A stretch of 33,216 bases of DNA from positions 1 through 33,216 of the forward strand of contig QNXQ01000143.1 in NCBI GenBank assembly GCA_003978875.1, given 5' to 3'. The notes under the pieces were generated by a model, which saw only the letters and a list, made by a program, of their open reading frames with translations, had not been told where the DNA came from and searched no databases. Position 1 is the stretch's first letter, and each line of letters starts with the position of its first letter. The translations under genes were made by a program, and so were the position numbers. Positions 17,447-27,687 of this stretch are shown in pieces. This stretch comes from Aquifex sp. Its GTDB lineage: Bacteria > Aquificota > Aquificia > Aquificales > Aquificaceae.

Positions 17447-17914
17447 TTTATCCCGGAACTTTTGACCCACCCCATTACGGGCACTTAGATATAGTTAAGA
17501 GAAGTGCTAGAATTTTATGAGGTCATAGTTGCTGTAGCTAAAAAACCGAGAAAGTATCTCCTTTTCGATATACACGAAAGGGTTGAGATGTTCCAAAAAA
17601 TGACTGAGGAAATTCCTAACGTAAAGGTCAAAAGTTTTGACGGCTTGCTTGTCGACTTTATGAAGAAGGAAGGTATAAATGTGATTGTAAGAGGAGTCAG
17701 ATTATTTACCGACTTTGAATACGAGCTCCAAATAGCCCTTACCAATTATAAGTTGGCGGGTGTTGAAACTGTTTTCATGATGCCTTCTCAAGAATACATT
17801 CACATAAGTTCCACTATTGTGAGAGATGTAGCATCTTACTGCGGAAATCTTGATGATTTAGTTCCCCCATTTGTGAGAGAAAAACTAAGGGAAAAGTTTA
17901 AATGCGGTTATTGA
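17431..17914 (+). pseudogene. coaD: Phosphopantetheine adenylyltransferase CoaD, frame-disrupted near 17510-17520 (N-terminal piece 17431-17520, C-terminal piece 17504-17914)
   Basis: N piece MGKRVVYPGTFDPPHYGHLDIVKRSARIL* carries the T/HxGH motif. C piece EVIVAVAKKPRKYLLFDIHERVEMF…RGVRLFTDFEYELQIA…EYIHISSTIVRDVASY continues in the +1 frame. Confidence 0.85.
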
Positions 17915-18333
17915 TTGTTATCTTCTTCTTATTGAGCTTTTCCTTCTCTAAAGAAATATGTCTCGATTTCTCCGAGGTAGATTTGGAAGATCCTTACGTA
18001 AAGAAAGCGGTCATTCAAAAATTGGAACAGTACGCTATGGAATCTGGCTTTACCTTAACATGTACCGAGAGCAGTAAAAGGATTAAAGTTTTCGTGAATT
18101 ACTCTGAGAAAGCTATCTCTATATCTGCACGCCAGAGGGTTTCTACTTATATCTTTAGCTTAAATATTCGAATAGGCAGTGAGAGCTTTTCTTCTTCCGT
18201 TCCCTACTCGCTTCCTTCCGGAGCCCTTGCCGAACTTCCCAGGAGAAAAGCTTTGGAAGAGATAATGAAAAGGTTGAAACTTCCCATAATTAAATACTTC
18301 TCTGAAATTTATTTAGGAAAAACAAAAATTTGA
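17902..18333 (+). CDS. Predicted secreted/periplasmic protein, possibly LptE-like (weak)
   Basis: N-terminal signal peptide MRLLIVIFFLLSFSFSK, small alpha/beta pattern, no lipobox cysteine evident. Confidence 0.55.
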   Translation: MRLLIVIFFLLSFSFSKEICLDFSEVDLEDPYVKKAVIQKLEQYAMESGFTLTCTESSKRIKVFVNYSEKAISISARQRVSTYIFSLNIRIGSESFSSSVPYSLPSGALAELPRRKALEEIMKRLKLPIIKYFSEIYLGKTKI

Positions 18334-18358
18334 ATTTTATACTTTAATTCTTATCATT

Positions 18359-19039
18359 ATGAAAGCCATAAAGGAGATAAAGAGTGTAATACCACATATA
18401 GAAAAATACGTTAAACGAAGAATGGAAGAATTTGAGAAATTAGGAATAGAAGGTCATACCCATTACGATTTTAGACCGTTTCTTGACGTGAGTTTCGAGG
18501 CGGGAATATTTTCGGAACTATCTTTCTGTATCCTTACCGCGAATTCGTCGGCTTCTCTTGGGATAAAGATACAAGCCTATCTCGGAGAAGAGGGTTTTAT
18601 GGGTAAAAGCTTAGAAGAGCTTACGAATATTTTTAAGAATTTCGGGCATAGGTATGCTCAGCAAAGAGCTGAAAGAGTAGTAGAAGCCAGGAGTAAATTT
18701 AATGAGATAAAAAAACTTTTGGAAAGAGAAAAAAATCCAAAGGTTATTCGACAGCTTCTTGCCGATACAAAGTCTCCTTACAAAATTAAAGGGTTTGGCT
18801 ATAAGGAAGCATCACACTTTTTGAGGAATATAGGCTTCAAAGAAGTAGCTATAGTAGACAGGCATATATCCCGATTTCTTATGGAAAATGGACTCCTCAG
18901 ACAGGTAAAAACAATTACACCTAAGGTTTACATTGAAGCCGAAAAGGCTTTAGAAGATTTAGCTTCTCATCTGAACCTTACTCTGGGTGAGCTAGACCTT
19001 TATATCTTCTACATAAAAACGAAAAAAGTTTTGAAATGA
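18359..19039 (+). CDS. N-glycosylase/DNA lyase, Ogg2-like 8-oxoguanine DNA glycosylase (HhH)
   Basis: FSELSFCILTANSSASLGIK … SPYKIKGFGYKEASHFLRNIGFKEVAIVDRHISRFL, HhH-GPD with catalytic Lys/Asp. Confidence 0.87.
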   Translation: MKAIKEIKSVIPHIEKYVKRRMEEFEKLGIEGHTHYDFRPFLDVSFEAGIFSELSFCILTANSSASLGIKIQAYLGEEGFMGKSLEELTNIFKNFGHRYAQQRAERVVEARSKFNEIKKLLEREKNPKVIRQLLADTKSPYKIKGFGYKEASHFLRNIGFKEVAIVDRHISRFLMENGLLRQVKTITPKVYIEAEKALEDLASHLNLTLGELDLYIFYIKTKKVLK

Positions 19040-19085
19040 AATTTTATTCAGGCTATATTTTTTTCCTTATTAAAAGGAGGAGGCT

Positions 19086-19523
19086 ATGGATAAAGAGCTT
19101 TTAGAAAAGTGCAAACAAAGACTTCTCGAGGAAAAGAGTAAAATACTCGAAAGGTATTTTGAAAAAGAAGAAACACAACAAAGACTGGGAGAGGAATCTA
19201 AAGAACCCAGAGACTGGGAGGATATAGGTCAAATAACTTACACGGAAGAATTACTTGATAGTTTATCCCAAGTTGAAATGGCAACGCTCAAAGAAATAGA
19301 TTACGCCCTTGAAAAAATAGATAAGGGCGTTTACGGAATATGCGAAAGGTGCGGAGAGGAGATTCCCGAACCGAGACTCTGTGCCATTCCTTGGACTAGG
19401 TACTGTGCGCAGTGCGCTGAAGAGGTTGAAAAAGAAAGCGGTACATTTATGCCTTATTACGGAATAGACATGTACAGTCCTGATAACATACAGGTGGAAA
19501 GAGAAGATATAGGAGAGGCGTGA
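19086..19523 (+). CDS. DksA/TraR-family zinc-finger protein
   Basis: ALEKIDKGVYGICERCGEEIPEPRLCAIPWTRYCAQCAEEVE C4 zinc finger. Confidence 0.9.
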   Translation: MDKELLEKCKQRLLEEKSKILERYFEKEETQQRLGEESKEPRDWEDIGQITYTEELLDSLSQVEMATLKEIDYALEKIDKGVYGICERCGEEIPEPRLCAIPWTRYCAQCAEEVEKESGTFMPYYGIDMYSPDNIQVEREDIGEA

Positions 19524-19535
19524 TAGAATACTCCT

Positions 19536-20975
19536 ATGCTCTGGAAAAAATCCCTCACGGAATTAAAAGAACTAATCCAAAAAGGAGAAGTAACAGTACA
19601 AGAGGTAATAGAAAGCTTTTACGATAGATTTAATAAAACCGAGGAGAAGGTAAAGGCGTATATAACTCCTCTTTACGAGAAAGCACTTGAGCAGGCAAAG
19701 AAACTTGATAAATACGATGACAAAGTTTTATTCGGTCTTCCTATAGCTATTAAGGATAACATTCTTGTAGAAGGAGAAAAAACAACCTGTGCTTCAAAGA
19801 TACTTGAAAATTTTGTCGCTCCTTACGATGCCACGGTTGTGGAAAGACTAAAAAAAGCCGGAGCTCTGATAGTGGGAAAAACTAATCTCGATGAATTTGC
19901 TATGGGTTCCTCTACCGAATACTCTGCATTTTTCCCTACGAGAAATCCGTGGGATTTAGAAAGAGTTCCTGGAGGTTCTTCTGGAGGTTCAGCTGCAGCA
20001 GTTGCCGCACTCTCCGCTCCAGTTTCTCTCGGTTCTGATACCGGAGGTTCTATTCGTCAGCCTGCTAGTTTTTGTGGAGTTATAGGCATAAAGCCCACAT
20101 ACGGTAGGGTTTCAAGATACGGACTTGTTGCATTTGCAAGTTCCTTAGACCAGATAGGTGTATTTGGAAGGAGAACTGAGGATGTAGCTTTGGTACTCGA
20201 AGTTATAAGCGGATGGGATGAAAAAGACAGTACTTCTATGAATGTACCCGTACCCAAATGGAGTGAAGAGATAAAGAAGGAGATAAAAAAACTGAAAGTT
20301 GGCATACCGAAGGAATTCTTTGAATTTGACCTTCAGCTGGAAGTTAAAGAAGCTTTCGATGATTTTATAAAAGAACTTGAAAAGGAAGGATTTGAAATAA
20401 AAGAGATATCCCTTCCGTATGTAAAATACGCAATACCTACATACTACATAATCGCTCCTTCGGAAGCTTCTTCTAATCTCGCCCGTTATGACGGCGTGAG
20501 ATACGGCTATAGAGCCAAAGATTATAAGAACATAATCGAGATGTACTCGAAGACTAGGGATGATGGATTCGGTCAGGAAGTAAAGAGAAGGATAATGCTC
20601 GGAACCTTCGCCCTTTCCGCCGGATATTATGATGCTTACTATCTTAAAGCTCAAAAAGTAAGGAGGCTTATTTACGAGGACTTTATGAAAGCTCTGAGCG
20701 ATGTAGATGTTATAGCTTCCCCTACAACGCCAACGCTTCCCTTTAAGTTCGGAGAAAAGACCCAGAATCCCATAGAGATGTATCTTTCGGATATATTAAC
20801 CGTTCCGGTAAATCTTGCGGGACTTCCCGCCATATCCATTCCTATAGCTTGGAAAAATAACTTACCGGTGGGAGGACAAATAATAGGAAAACCTTGGGAT
20901 GAAACTACCATACTCCAAGTTTCATACTTATGGGAACAAAAGTTTAAACATTTCGAGAAAATACCCCTTATCTGA
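19536..20975 (+). CDS. gatA: Aspartyl/glutamyl-tRNA amidotransferase subunit A
   Basis: Amidase signature PGGSSGGSAAAVAALSAPVSLGSDTGGSIRQPASFCGVIGIKPTYGRVSRYGLVAFASSLDQIG. Confidence 0.97.
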   Translation: MLWKKSLTELKELIQKGEVTVQEVIESFYDRFNKTEEKVKAYITPLYEKALEQAKKLDKYDDKVLFGLPIAIKDNILVEGEKTTCASKILENFVAPYDATVVERLKKAGALIVGKTNLDEFAMGSSTEYSAFFPTRNPWDLERVPGGSSGGSAAAVAALSAPVSLGSDTGGSIRQPASFCGVIGIKPTYGRVSRYGLVAFASSLDQIGVFGRRTEDVALVLEVISGWDEKDSTSMNVPVPKWSEEIKKEIKKLKVGIPKEFFEFDLQLEVKEAFDDFIKELEKEGFEIKEISLPYVKYAIPTYYIIAPSEASSNLARYDGVRYGYRAKDYKNIIEMYSKTRDDGFGQEVKRRIMLGTFALSAGYYDAYYLKAQKVRRLIYEDFMKALSDVDVIASPTTPTLPFKFGEKTQNPIEMYLSDILTVPVNLAGLPAISIPIAWKNNLPVGGQIIGKPWDETTILQVSYLWEQKFKHFEKIPLI

Positions 20976-21815
20976 ATGCAATATGACCATCTCCTCGGAG
21001 TATTTTTCTCTTTACTTTCCGCAGTATTCTGGGCGACCAACGATATTTTCAATAAAAGGCTGATTCAGAAGAAGTACGACGAAAACTTTATCCTGTGGAC
21101 ACGATTTCCCTTGGGAGCCATCTTTCTCCTTCCCCTCGGAATCTATTTTTGGGATATGAACAGCACCGTTATTTATACAACTTTTTTATGGCTTCCTCTC
21201 GAGATTCTAGCCTCAATTTTTTTCATAAGAGCTCTGAAATACTCCCCTTTATCTGTTGCGATGCCTTTTTTTGCTACTATGCCTGTATTTTCTGCATTGG
21301 CGGGATGGGTTCTATTGGGAGAAGGCTTGGATTTTAAGGGTATTTTGGGAATGTTTTTGATATTTTACGGGAGTACTATTTTGGTGGAGAGTGATTTTAA
21401 ATCTTTTTCTACCGCAAATAAAGGTGTCTTTTACGCATTACTTTCCTCTCTCTTGTTTGGTATAAATGTCGTTATAGGGAAGATTGCGGTAATAGGTAGT
21501 AATCAATTCTTTTTTGCATGGTACTATTGCTTGGTAATGAGCTTTGCTTTAATCCCCTTTGTTAAGAAATTCCCAGAGTTTAGAAAATCTATAAAAGAAT
21601 ATGAATTTACAATTGTCGGAATGTTGTTCTCACTAGGTATGGTATTTTACACATGGGCTTATATCTACACTTACGCTTCCTATGTTGCTGCTATTGAACG
21701 CCTTGCTATACTTCTTGATGTTATTTACGGGAGAATATTTTTCGGTGAAAAGATAAGAAATGCAGTAAAGGCAAGCTTTATTATGATACTGGGAGCTCTG
21801 CTTCTGAGCCTATAA
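20976..21815 (+). CDS. EamA/DMT-family transporter
   Basis: About ten hydrophobic segments in two EamA-like halves (FFSLLSAVFWATNDIFNKRL; GVFYALLSSLLFGINVVIGKIA). Confidence 0.85.
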   Translation: MQYDHLLGVFFSLLSAVFWATNDIFNKRLIQKKYDENFILWTRFPLGAIFLLPLGIYFWDMNSTVIYTTFLWLPLEILASIFFIRALKYSPLSVAMPFFATMPVFSALAGWVLLGEGLDFKGILGMFLIFYGSTILVESDFKSFSTANKGVFYALLSSLLFGINVVIGKIAVIGSNQFFFAWYYCLVMSFALIPFVKKFPEFRKSIKEYEFTIVGMLFSLGMVFYTWAYIYTYASYVAAIERLAILLDVIYGRIFFGEKIRNAVKASFIMILGALLLSL

Positions 21816-22878
21816 GGAGTTTAAGAACTTTTCCGACCTTTTCTTTTATTTCCTCGGTGGATTCCCCTACCAAGTTGATGTGTCCTACCTTTCTTTTAGG
21901 TTTCTTTCTTTTACCGTACCAGTAGAGTTTTGCCCCTTCAATACTTAAAATTTCCTTTACAGGAATTTCATTTATATCTACCCCGAGTAGATTTACCATC
22001 CCGGAAGGAAGTTTTAACTCTGTAGAACCTAATGGAAGCTCGGTAATTGCTCTAACGAGGTTTTCAAATTGCGATACAAATGCACCGTCTAAAGTCCAGT
22101 GGCCGGTATTGTGAACTCTAGGAGCAAATTCATTTATCAATATTTCTCCGTTTTTCAACAAAAAGAACTCTACGGTAAATACACCTACTATTTTGAGTCT
22201 TTCCATCAACTTCTGGGTAATTTCTTTAGCCTTTTCAAATTCTTTGAAGGGAACGTAATTGTATATAAGTATACCGCCCTCGTGTTTATTGAAAGGTTGA
22301 GGGTAGAAAAATACATTTCCGTCTTTATCCCTTACACCTATACAGGAAAATTCCGCGGAAAAATCTATAAACTCTTCAACTATAAAGCTTTCATCTTTGT
22401 CGTGGTTTCTAAAAATTTCTTCCACTTCTTTTAGGTCTTTTATCCTGTATTGTCCTTTACCGTCATAACCCAGTTTTTCCGCCTTTACTACTGCCGGTAA
22501 ACCTATTTTGTCCAGCGCTTGAGGTATTTCATCCCTTTTTACTATAAAGAATTCAGGAGTGGGAAAACCTTCCTTCTTCAGAAAACACTTTTCCTTTATC
22601 CTACTTTTTTTCAAAAGTAAAGCTTCGGGATTAGGAACTAGCTTGTCTTCTACTTTTTCTAAAATCTCATCTCTTATATGCTCAAATTCGTATGTGATTA
22701 CATCGCAAAGTCTGTAGAATTCCTCAACTTCATAAGAGCGAAAACATCTGTCTGCAATCCTGCAGGCGGGTGCATCTTCTTTGTCCTCTAAAACGAAAAA
22801 CTCAAATCCGAGCTTTTTTCCTTCGAGAATAGTCATCCATCCGAGTTGACCACCCCCGAGTATACCTACTCTTAGCAT
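21781..22878 (-). CDS. purK: 5-(carboxyamino)imidazole ribonucleotide synthase PurK
   Basis: MLRVGILGGGQLGWMTILEGKKLG, VVKAEKLGYDGKGQYRI, NEFAPRVHNTGHWTLDG. Confidence 0.93.
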   Translation of the reverse strand: MLRVGILGGGQLGWMTILEGKKLGFEFFVLEDKEDAPACRIADRCFRSYEVEEFYRLCDVITYEFEHIRDEILEKVEDKLVPNPEALLLKKSRIKEKCFLKKEGFPTPEFFIVKRDEIPQALDKIGLPAVVKAEKLGYDGKGQYRIKDLKEVEEIFRNHDKDESFIVEEFIDFSAEFSCIGVRDKDGNVFFYPQPFNKHEGGILIYNYVPFKEFEKAKEITQKLMERLKIVGVFTVEFFLLKNGEILINEFAPRVHNTGHWTLDGAFVSQFENLVRAITELPLGSTELKLPSGMVNLLGVDINEIPVKEILSIEGAKLYWYGKRKKPKRKVGHINLVGESTEEIKEKVGKVLKLLIGSEAELPVS

Positions 22879-22919
22879 TTGCTAAAATTTTAAATCATTC
22901 TAAAGTTTTCTGTATCCGA

Positions 22920-23759
22920 TTACTTCTTCTTAGCTTTCAACCTTTGTAATTGTCTCATAAATTCTTTTAGAGCTTTTTCCTCCTCTTCCTTATAAAAGAG
23001 TTCTTTTTGTATTGCATAATCCCAGTTTACTTTTGTTCCATCAAACCAAGGACCATCTATACAGGCGAGTTTTTCGCTGCCGTCTACGAGGACTCTACAA
23101 GCAAGACAGAGACCGTTCGCATCAAGGATGTGAGCGTTTACCATAGCTATATGGTTTAAACCTTTTTCTTTTGCTATCTCACTTACCATTTGAGAGTCAA
23201 GATTACTTCCCGCACTTACGATTAAATCCGGTTTTCCGAAATTTTCTATAAAGAACCTTACAGCCCAATCTGTATTTCCTTCTTCTCCTTTGGAGCCGTC
23301 TTCGGTAAAAAGAAGAAACTCCTCGGAAAACTCCGAGGCCTTCTCGGTTAAAAATACTTTCTCTTCATTTTCACCCACGTGTATAAAGTAGATTGTGTTC
23401 AGTTCTTCTTTAAGGGCCCTTCCCACGTTTATCAGCGGTGCTATTCCCCAATTTTTAGAAACTAAAAGTACTTTTCCGTAAGACTTTAAAGGAAATGGAG
23501 AACCGCAGGGAGCTTCTATAAACTTTATCCCATCTTCTAAGAGTTCAAATATTTCTAAGGTTGTTTTCCCTACAACTTCTACAAGGAAAGTGTAGGAGGA
23601 TTCATTTACGTCGAGAAAGGAAAGAGGGATAGGTTCTGAGTCATCACCGAGCTGCAGAAGGGCATACTGACCGGGCTTTACAAGTTTAGCACGTTCATCT
23701 TCTACTTCTATCAAAAGGGCAGAAGGAGTTATTGTTTCCTTTCTTAAAACCTTATACAT
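22920..23759 (-). CDS. FAD/NAD(P)-binding 2Fe-2S flavoprotein, NfnA/SudB/PyrK-like
   Basis: PCGSPFPL…, CLACRV…CIDGPWFDGTKVNWD, the cysteine cluster and VNWD tail of NfnA/SudB-type proteins. Confidence 0.8.
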   Translation of the reverse strand: MYKVLRKETITPSALLIEVEDERAKLVKPGQYALLQLGDDSEPIPLSFLDVNESSYTFLVEVVGKTTLEIFELLEDGIKFIEAPCGSPFPLKSYGKVLLVSKNWGIAPLINVGRALKEELNTIYFIHVGENEEKVFLTEKASEFSEEFLLFTEDGSKGEEGNTDWAVRFFIENFGKPDLIVSAGSNLDSQMVSEIAKEKGLNHIAMVNAHILDANGLCLACRVLVDGSEKLACIDGPWFDGTKVNWDYAIQKELFYKEEEEKALKEFMRQLQRLKAKKK

Positions 23760-25242
23760 TACCGCTTACCTTCATTATGTATTCGAGACAGGTTCTTACT
23801 CCGAAGCCTGTTCCACCTTTTGTATAGTAACCGTAATCTTCCTTAGACCATGCAGGCCCTGCTATATCCAAGTGAATCCATTTTATTCCTTTCCCTACAA
23901 ATTCTTCCAGGAACATGGCAGCGGTAATTGCACCTCCATACCTTCCGCCCGTATTGAGAACATCGGCAACTGTATTCTTTATTTTCTTTCTCAATCTTTC
24001 GTCATCCATAGGGAGTTCCCAAACTCTTTCTCCCGTTTTCTTAGCTATTTCCTTAAACTCCTGAGCAAAATCCGGAGCGTTGGTGAAAAGTCCTGCTGTA
24101 TACTCTCCGAGAGCTACCATACACGCTCCCGTGAGCGTTGCCATGTCAATTATTTTGTCGGGTTTAAGTTCGCTTGCATAAGATAGAGTATCTGCCATAG
24201 TAACTCTTCCTTCTGCATCGGTATTGTCGATTTCTATATACTTTCCGTTCTTAGCCCTTATCACATCATCCGGTCTATACGCATTGCCGCTGGGCATATT
24301 TTCCGCTGCACCTATTATTCCGTGAACTTCCACGTCAGGTTTTAGCTGGGCTATTGCTTTCATTATGCCGAGAACCGCACAAGCTCCGCTTTTGTCCATT
24401 TTCATATTTCTCATGTAGTCTCCGGGCTTTATGTTTAGTCCACCGCTGTCAAAGGTAAGTCCCTTTCCTACGAGGGCTATTTTTTCTTTCGGAGTGCCTT
24501 CGGGTTTATAAACGAGATGTATCAACCTCGGAGGATTTGCGGAACCTTTGCCTACCGAGTAAAGAGCCATCATTCCCATTTCTTGTATTTCTTTTTCATC
24601 GTAAATCTTACATTCCAATCCGTACTCTTTTGCAAGCTTTTGAGCTTCTTCCGCTAAAGTTATGGGATTTATAACGTTCCCGGGTTCGTTTACAAGATTT
24701 CTTGTATAATTTTGAGCTTCCGCAAAGATTTTTCCGAGCCTTATAGCCTCTTCGTCTCCTTTGTATATCAAAACCTCTTTAATTTCAAATTTTTCTTCCT
24801 TCTTTTTCTTATACTTGTCAAATGTATAATCTCCCAAAATTACCCCTTCGGTAATTGCCTTTGTAATTTCTCTACTGAGGTCTCCCCTCCTGGGAGTGAT
24901 AATCAGAACCGAGTCAACTTTATCCTTCTTTAATCTCTTTACAATATTTCCTGCAACTCTCCTGTAAGTATCTTCATTCACTTTCTCCTTTTTACCCAAG
25001 CCTGCTACGTAAACAAAATCAACTGCCAATCCTACTGTTGGAACCTTTATAATTTCACCTTCTTTTCCCTTAAAGTTTTCAACTTGAAGAACCTTCTTAA
25101 CTCTGTTTGCAAGTCCCTTTGAAAGTCTTCCTACGGTTTTTGTGGTCTCTTCGTAGACCAGAAGTGCTATGCTCTTACCTTTAAACTTTTTTATGTCATC
25201 TTTGTAAGCCTTCACTTCCATAGTTTTCACCTCTCTAAACAT
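23752..25242 (-). CDS. pepA: Leucyl aminopeptidase (M17, PepA)
   Basis: VGKGLTFDSGGLNIKP, NTDAEGRVTMADTLSYA. Confidence 0.96.
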   Translation of the reverse strand: MFREVKTMEVKAYKDDIKKFKGKSIALLVYEETTKTVGRLSKGLANRVKKVLQVENFKGKEGEIIKVPTVGLAVDFVYVAGLGKKEKVNEDTYRRVAGNIVKRLKKDKVDSVLIITPRRGDLSREITKAITEGVILGDYTFDKYKKKKEEKFEIKEVLIYKGDEEAIRLGKIFAEAQNYTRNLVNEPGNVINPITLAEEAQKLAKEYGLECKIYDEKEIQEMGMMALYSVGKGSANPPRLIHLVYKPEGTPKEKIALVGKGLTFDSGGLNIKPGDYMRNMKMDKSGACAVLGIMKAIAQLKPDVEVHGIIGAAENMPSGNAYRPDDVIRAKNGKYIEIDNTDAEGRVTMADTLSYASELKPDKIIDMATLTGACMVALGEYTAGLFTNAPDFAQEFKEIAKKTGERVWELPMDDERLRKKIKNTVADVLNTGGRYGGAITAAMFLEEFVGKGIKWIHLDIAGPAWSKEDYGYYTKGGTGFGVRTCLEYIMKVSGNV

Positions 25243-25261
25243 TTTATACTATATACTTTAA

Positions 25262-26935
25262 ATGCCTAAAAGGACTGATATAAGAAAAATACTGATTATC
25301 GGGTCAGGACCTATTGTAATAGGCCAAGCTGCGGAGTTCGACTACTCCGGAACGCAGGCATGCAAAGCTCTAAAACAAGAAGGTTATGAAGTAATTCTTG
25401 TGAACTCAAATCCTGCAACTATAATGACAGACCCCGAAATTGCCGAAAAAACGTATATTGAACCCCTTGTTCCGGAAATTGTGGAAGAAATAATAAAAAA
25501 AGAGAGACCCGATGCACTTCTCCCTACCTTAGGAGGACAAACGGGTTTAAATCTTGCCGTTGAACTCTATGAGTCCGGAGTGCTTGATAGATACGGAGTA
25601 GAGCTAATAGGTGCTAACTACGAAGCTATAAAGAAAGGTGAAGACAGAGAGCTGTTTAAAAAGGCTATGGAAAATATAGGTTTAAAAGTCCCGGAAAGTG
25701 CAATAGTGCGTTCCATGGAAGAAGGACTACACGCCATAGAAAAAATAGGTTTCCCCGTGATTTTAAGACCTGCTTTTACTCTGGGAGGAACGGGTAGCTC
25801 TATAGCTTACAATATCGAAGAGTTTAAAGAAAAATTAAAAATAGCCTTAGAGACATCTCCCATTCATGAGGTTCTTCTTGATAAATCCTTAATCGGTTGG
25901 AAGGAAATAGAATTTGAGGTTGTAAGGGATAAAGCGGACAACGTAATTATAGTTTGTGCAATAGAGAATTTTGACCCTATGGGAGTTCATACGGGAGATT
26001 CAATTACTGTAGCACCTACGCAAACCCTTACCGATAAAGAATACCAGATGCTCAGAGACGCGGCTATAGCCGTAATCAGAGAAGTAGGAGTAGATACCGG
26101 CGGGTCAAATATACAGTTTGCCCTTTCTCCAGAGAGCGGAGAGTTTTACGTGATAGAAATGAATCCGAGGGTTTCACGTTCTTCTGCCCTTGCCTCAAAA
26201 GCTACAGGATTTCCTATAGCTAAAGTTGCGGCTAAACTTGCCGTTGGCTATACCCTTGACGAGCTGAAAAACGACATAACCAAGTTCACCCCTGCGTCTT
26301 TCGAACCTTCAATAGACTATGTAGTAGTGAAAATTCCCAGGTTTGACTTTCCTAAGTTTCCCGAAGCCAATAGAACTCTCAATACTATGATGAAATCAGT
26401 CGGTGAAGTTATGGCCATAGGTAGAACCTTCAAGGAAGCACTTTTAAAAGCCATAAGAAGCCTTGAATTGGACAGGTACGGACTGGCTTTCCCGAAACTC
26501 AATAATGTGGATAAATTTGAACTTGAAAGAAACCTTATAAATCCTAACGACCAGAGGCTTTGGTATATAGCGGAAGCTTTCAGGAGGAATTATACGGTAG
26601 ATGAAGTGTATGAGCTTACGAAAGTGGACAAATGGTTTTTATACAATATAGAGGAAATAGTGAAGTTTGAAGAAATCTTGCAAAAGGAAGAGCTTTCCCC
26701 TGAAATACTGAGAGAAGCAAAAGAGATGGGTTATTCGGATTACGAGATAGCAAAAATAAAGGGTATGACCGAGGAAGATGTTAGGAATTTAAGGAAATCT
26801 TACGGAATAAGACCTTGCTTTAAAGGAGTTGATACCTGTGCAGGAGAATTCGTGGCTTACACACCCTACTATTACTCTTCCTATGAGGCACCCTACTATA
26901 CCATAGACGGTAAAGAAATTCTTGATGAAGATTAA
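25262..26935 (+). CDS. carB: Carbamoyl-phosphate synthase large subunit, N-terminal half (split gene)
   Basis: [44 protein letters not shown] … ends after the oligomerisation region (…YYYSSYEAP) at 557 aa, about half of normal CarB. Confidence 0.94.
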   Translation: MPKRTDIRKILIIGSGPIVIGQAAEFDYSGTQACKALKQEGYEVILVNSNPATIMTDPEIAEKTYIEPLVPEIVEEIIKKERPDALLPTLGGQTGLNLAVELYESGVLDRYGVELIGANYEAIKKGEDRELFKKAMENIGLKVPESAIVRSMEEGLHAIEKIGFPVILRPAFTLGGTGSSIAYNIEEFKEKLKIALETSPIHEVLLDKSLIGWKEIEFEVVRDKADNVIIVCAIENFDPMGVHTGDSITVAPTQTLTDKEYQMLRDAAIAVIREVGVDTGGSNIQFALSPESGEFYVIEMNPRVSRSSALASKATGFPIAKVAAKLAVGYTLDELKNDITKFTPASFEPSIDYVVVKIPRFDFPKFPEANRTLNTMMKSVGEVMAIGRTFKEALLKAIRSLELDRYGLAFPKLNNVDKFELERNLINPNDQRLWYIAEAFRRNYTVDEVYELTKVDKWFLYNIEEIVKFEEILQKEELSPEILREAKEMGYSDYEIAKIKGMTEEDVRNLRKSYGIRPCFKGVDTCAGEFVAYTPYYYSSYEAPYYTIDGKEILDED

Positions 26936-27659
26936 AAGATTTATTTACAGTCTTCCCGAAGAAGAATTTTTAGAGTTCGTTTACGAGAATTCAGTTCCGG
27001 TGGAGGTGGTAAAAAGGCAGGAGGGAGTGGTATATTTTGCGGTTTATAAAAAAATAGACCACCTAAAACCGGTTAAAGTAGATGAAATAAGTGATGATTG
27101 GAAAAACTGGAAAGAGAACTTCAAACCTATAGAGATAGAAGACTTTATTATACTTCCACCTTGGAAGAAGCCGGTGTTTATAAAACCCGGACTTGCCTTC
27201 GGAACTGGACTACACCCTACTACTCAACTCTGTATAAAAGCCCTTAAAAAGTATCTGAAAAGCGGAATGAGTGTTCTGGACGTGGGTACCGGAAGCGGAA
27301 TTCTTGCAGTAGTTTCAAAACTTTTAGGAGCATCTTACGTATTAGGGATAGACATAAGTGATGATGCGGTAAGGGAGTGTAAAGAAAACGCTGAGCTAAA
27401 CGGACTGAAAATAGAATGTTTAAAAGCCCAGCCTAAGGATATCTCTAAAAGTTTTGACCTTGTAGTGGCTAACCTTGAGATACAAATATTTGAAAAAGTT
27501 CTAAAGGATATTCTTCCGAAATTTAAGGAACTGGGAATATTTTCAGGGCTTTATAGAGAGGAAGATTTAGAAAATTTCAAATCAATGGTAAAAGATTATA
27601 AAATCTTGGAAGTACTTGAAAAGGAAGAGTGGTTTGCAATAGTTCTAAAAAAGGTATAA
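26922..27659 (+). CDS. prmA: Ribosomal protein L11 methyltransferase PrmA
   Basis: [20 protein letters not shown]…[13 protein letters not shown]…VVANLE. Confidence 0.93.
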   Translation: MMKIKRFIYSLPEEEFLEFVYENSVPVEVVKRQEGVVYFAVYKKIDHLKPVKVDEISDDWKNWKENFKPIEIEDFIILPPWKKPVFIKPGLAFGTGLHPTTQLCIKALKKYLKSGMSVLDVGTGSGILAVVSKLLGASYVLGIDISDDAVRECKENAELNGLKIECLKAQPKDISKSFDLVVANLEIQIFEKVLKDILPKFKELGIFSGLYREEDLENFKSMVKDYKILEVLEKEEWFAIVLKKV

Positions 27660-27687
27660 AAAGAAGGAGAAAAAGCTGAGGGGGAAG

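Noticed and set aside
20145-20654. 169-aa minus ORF opposite gatA (also 20057-20305, 20672-21052)
   Set aside because: Antisense shadow ORFs of gatA.
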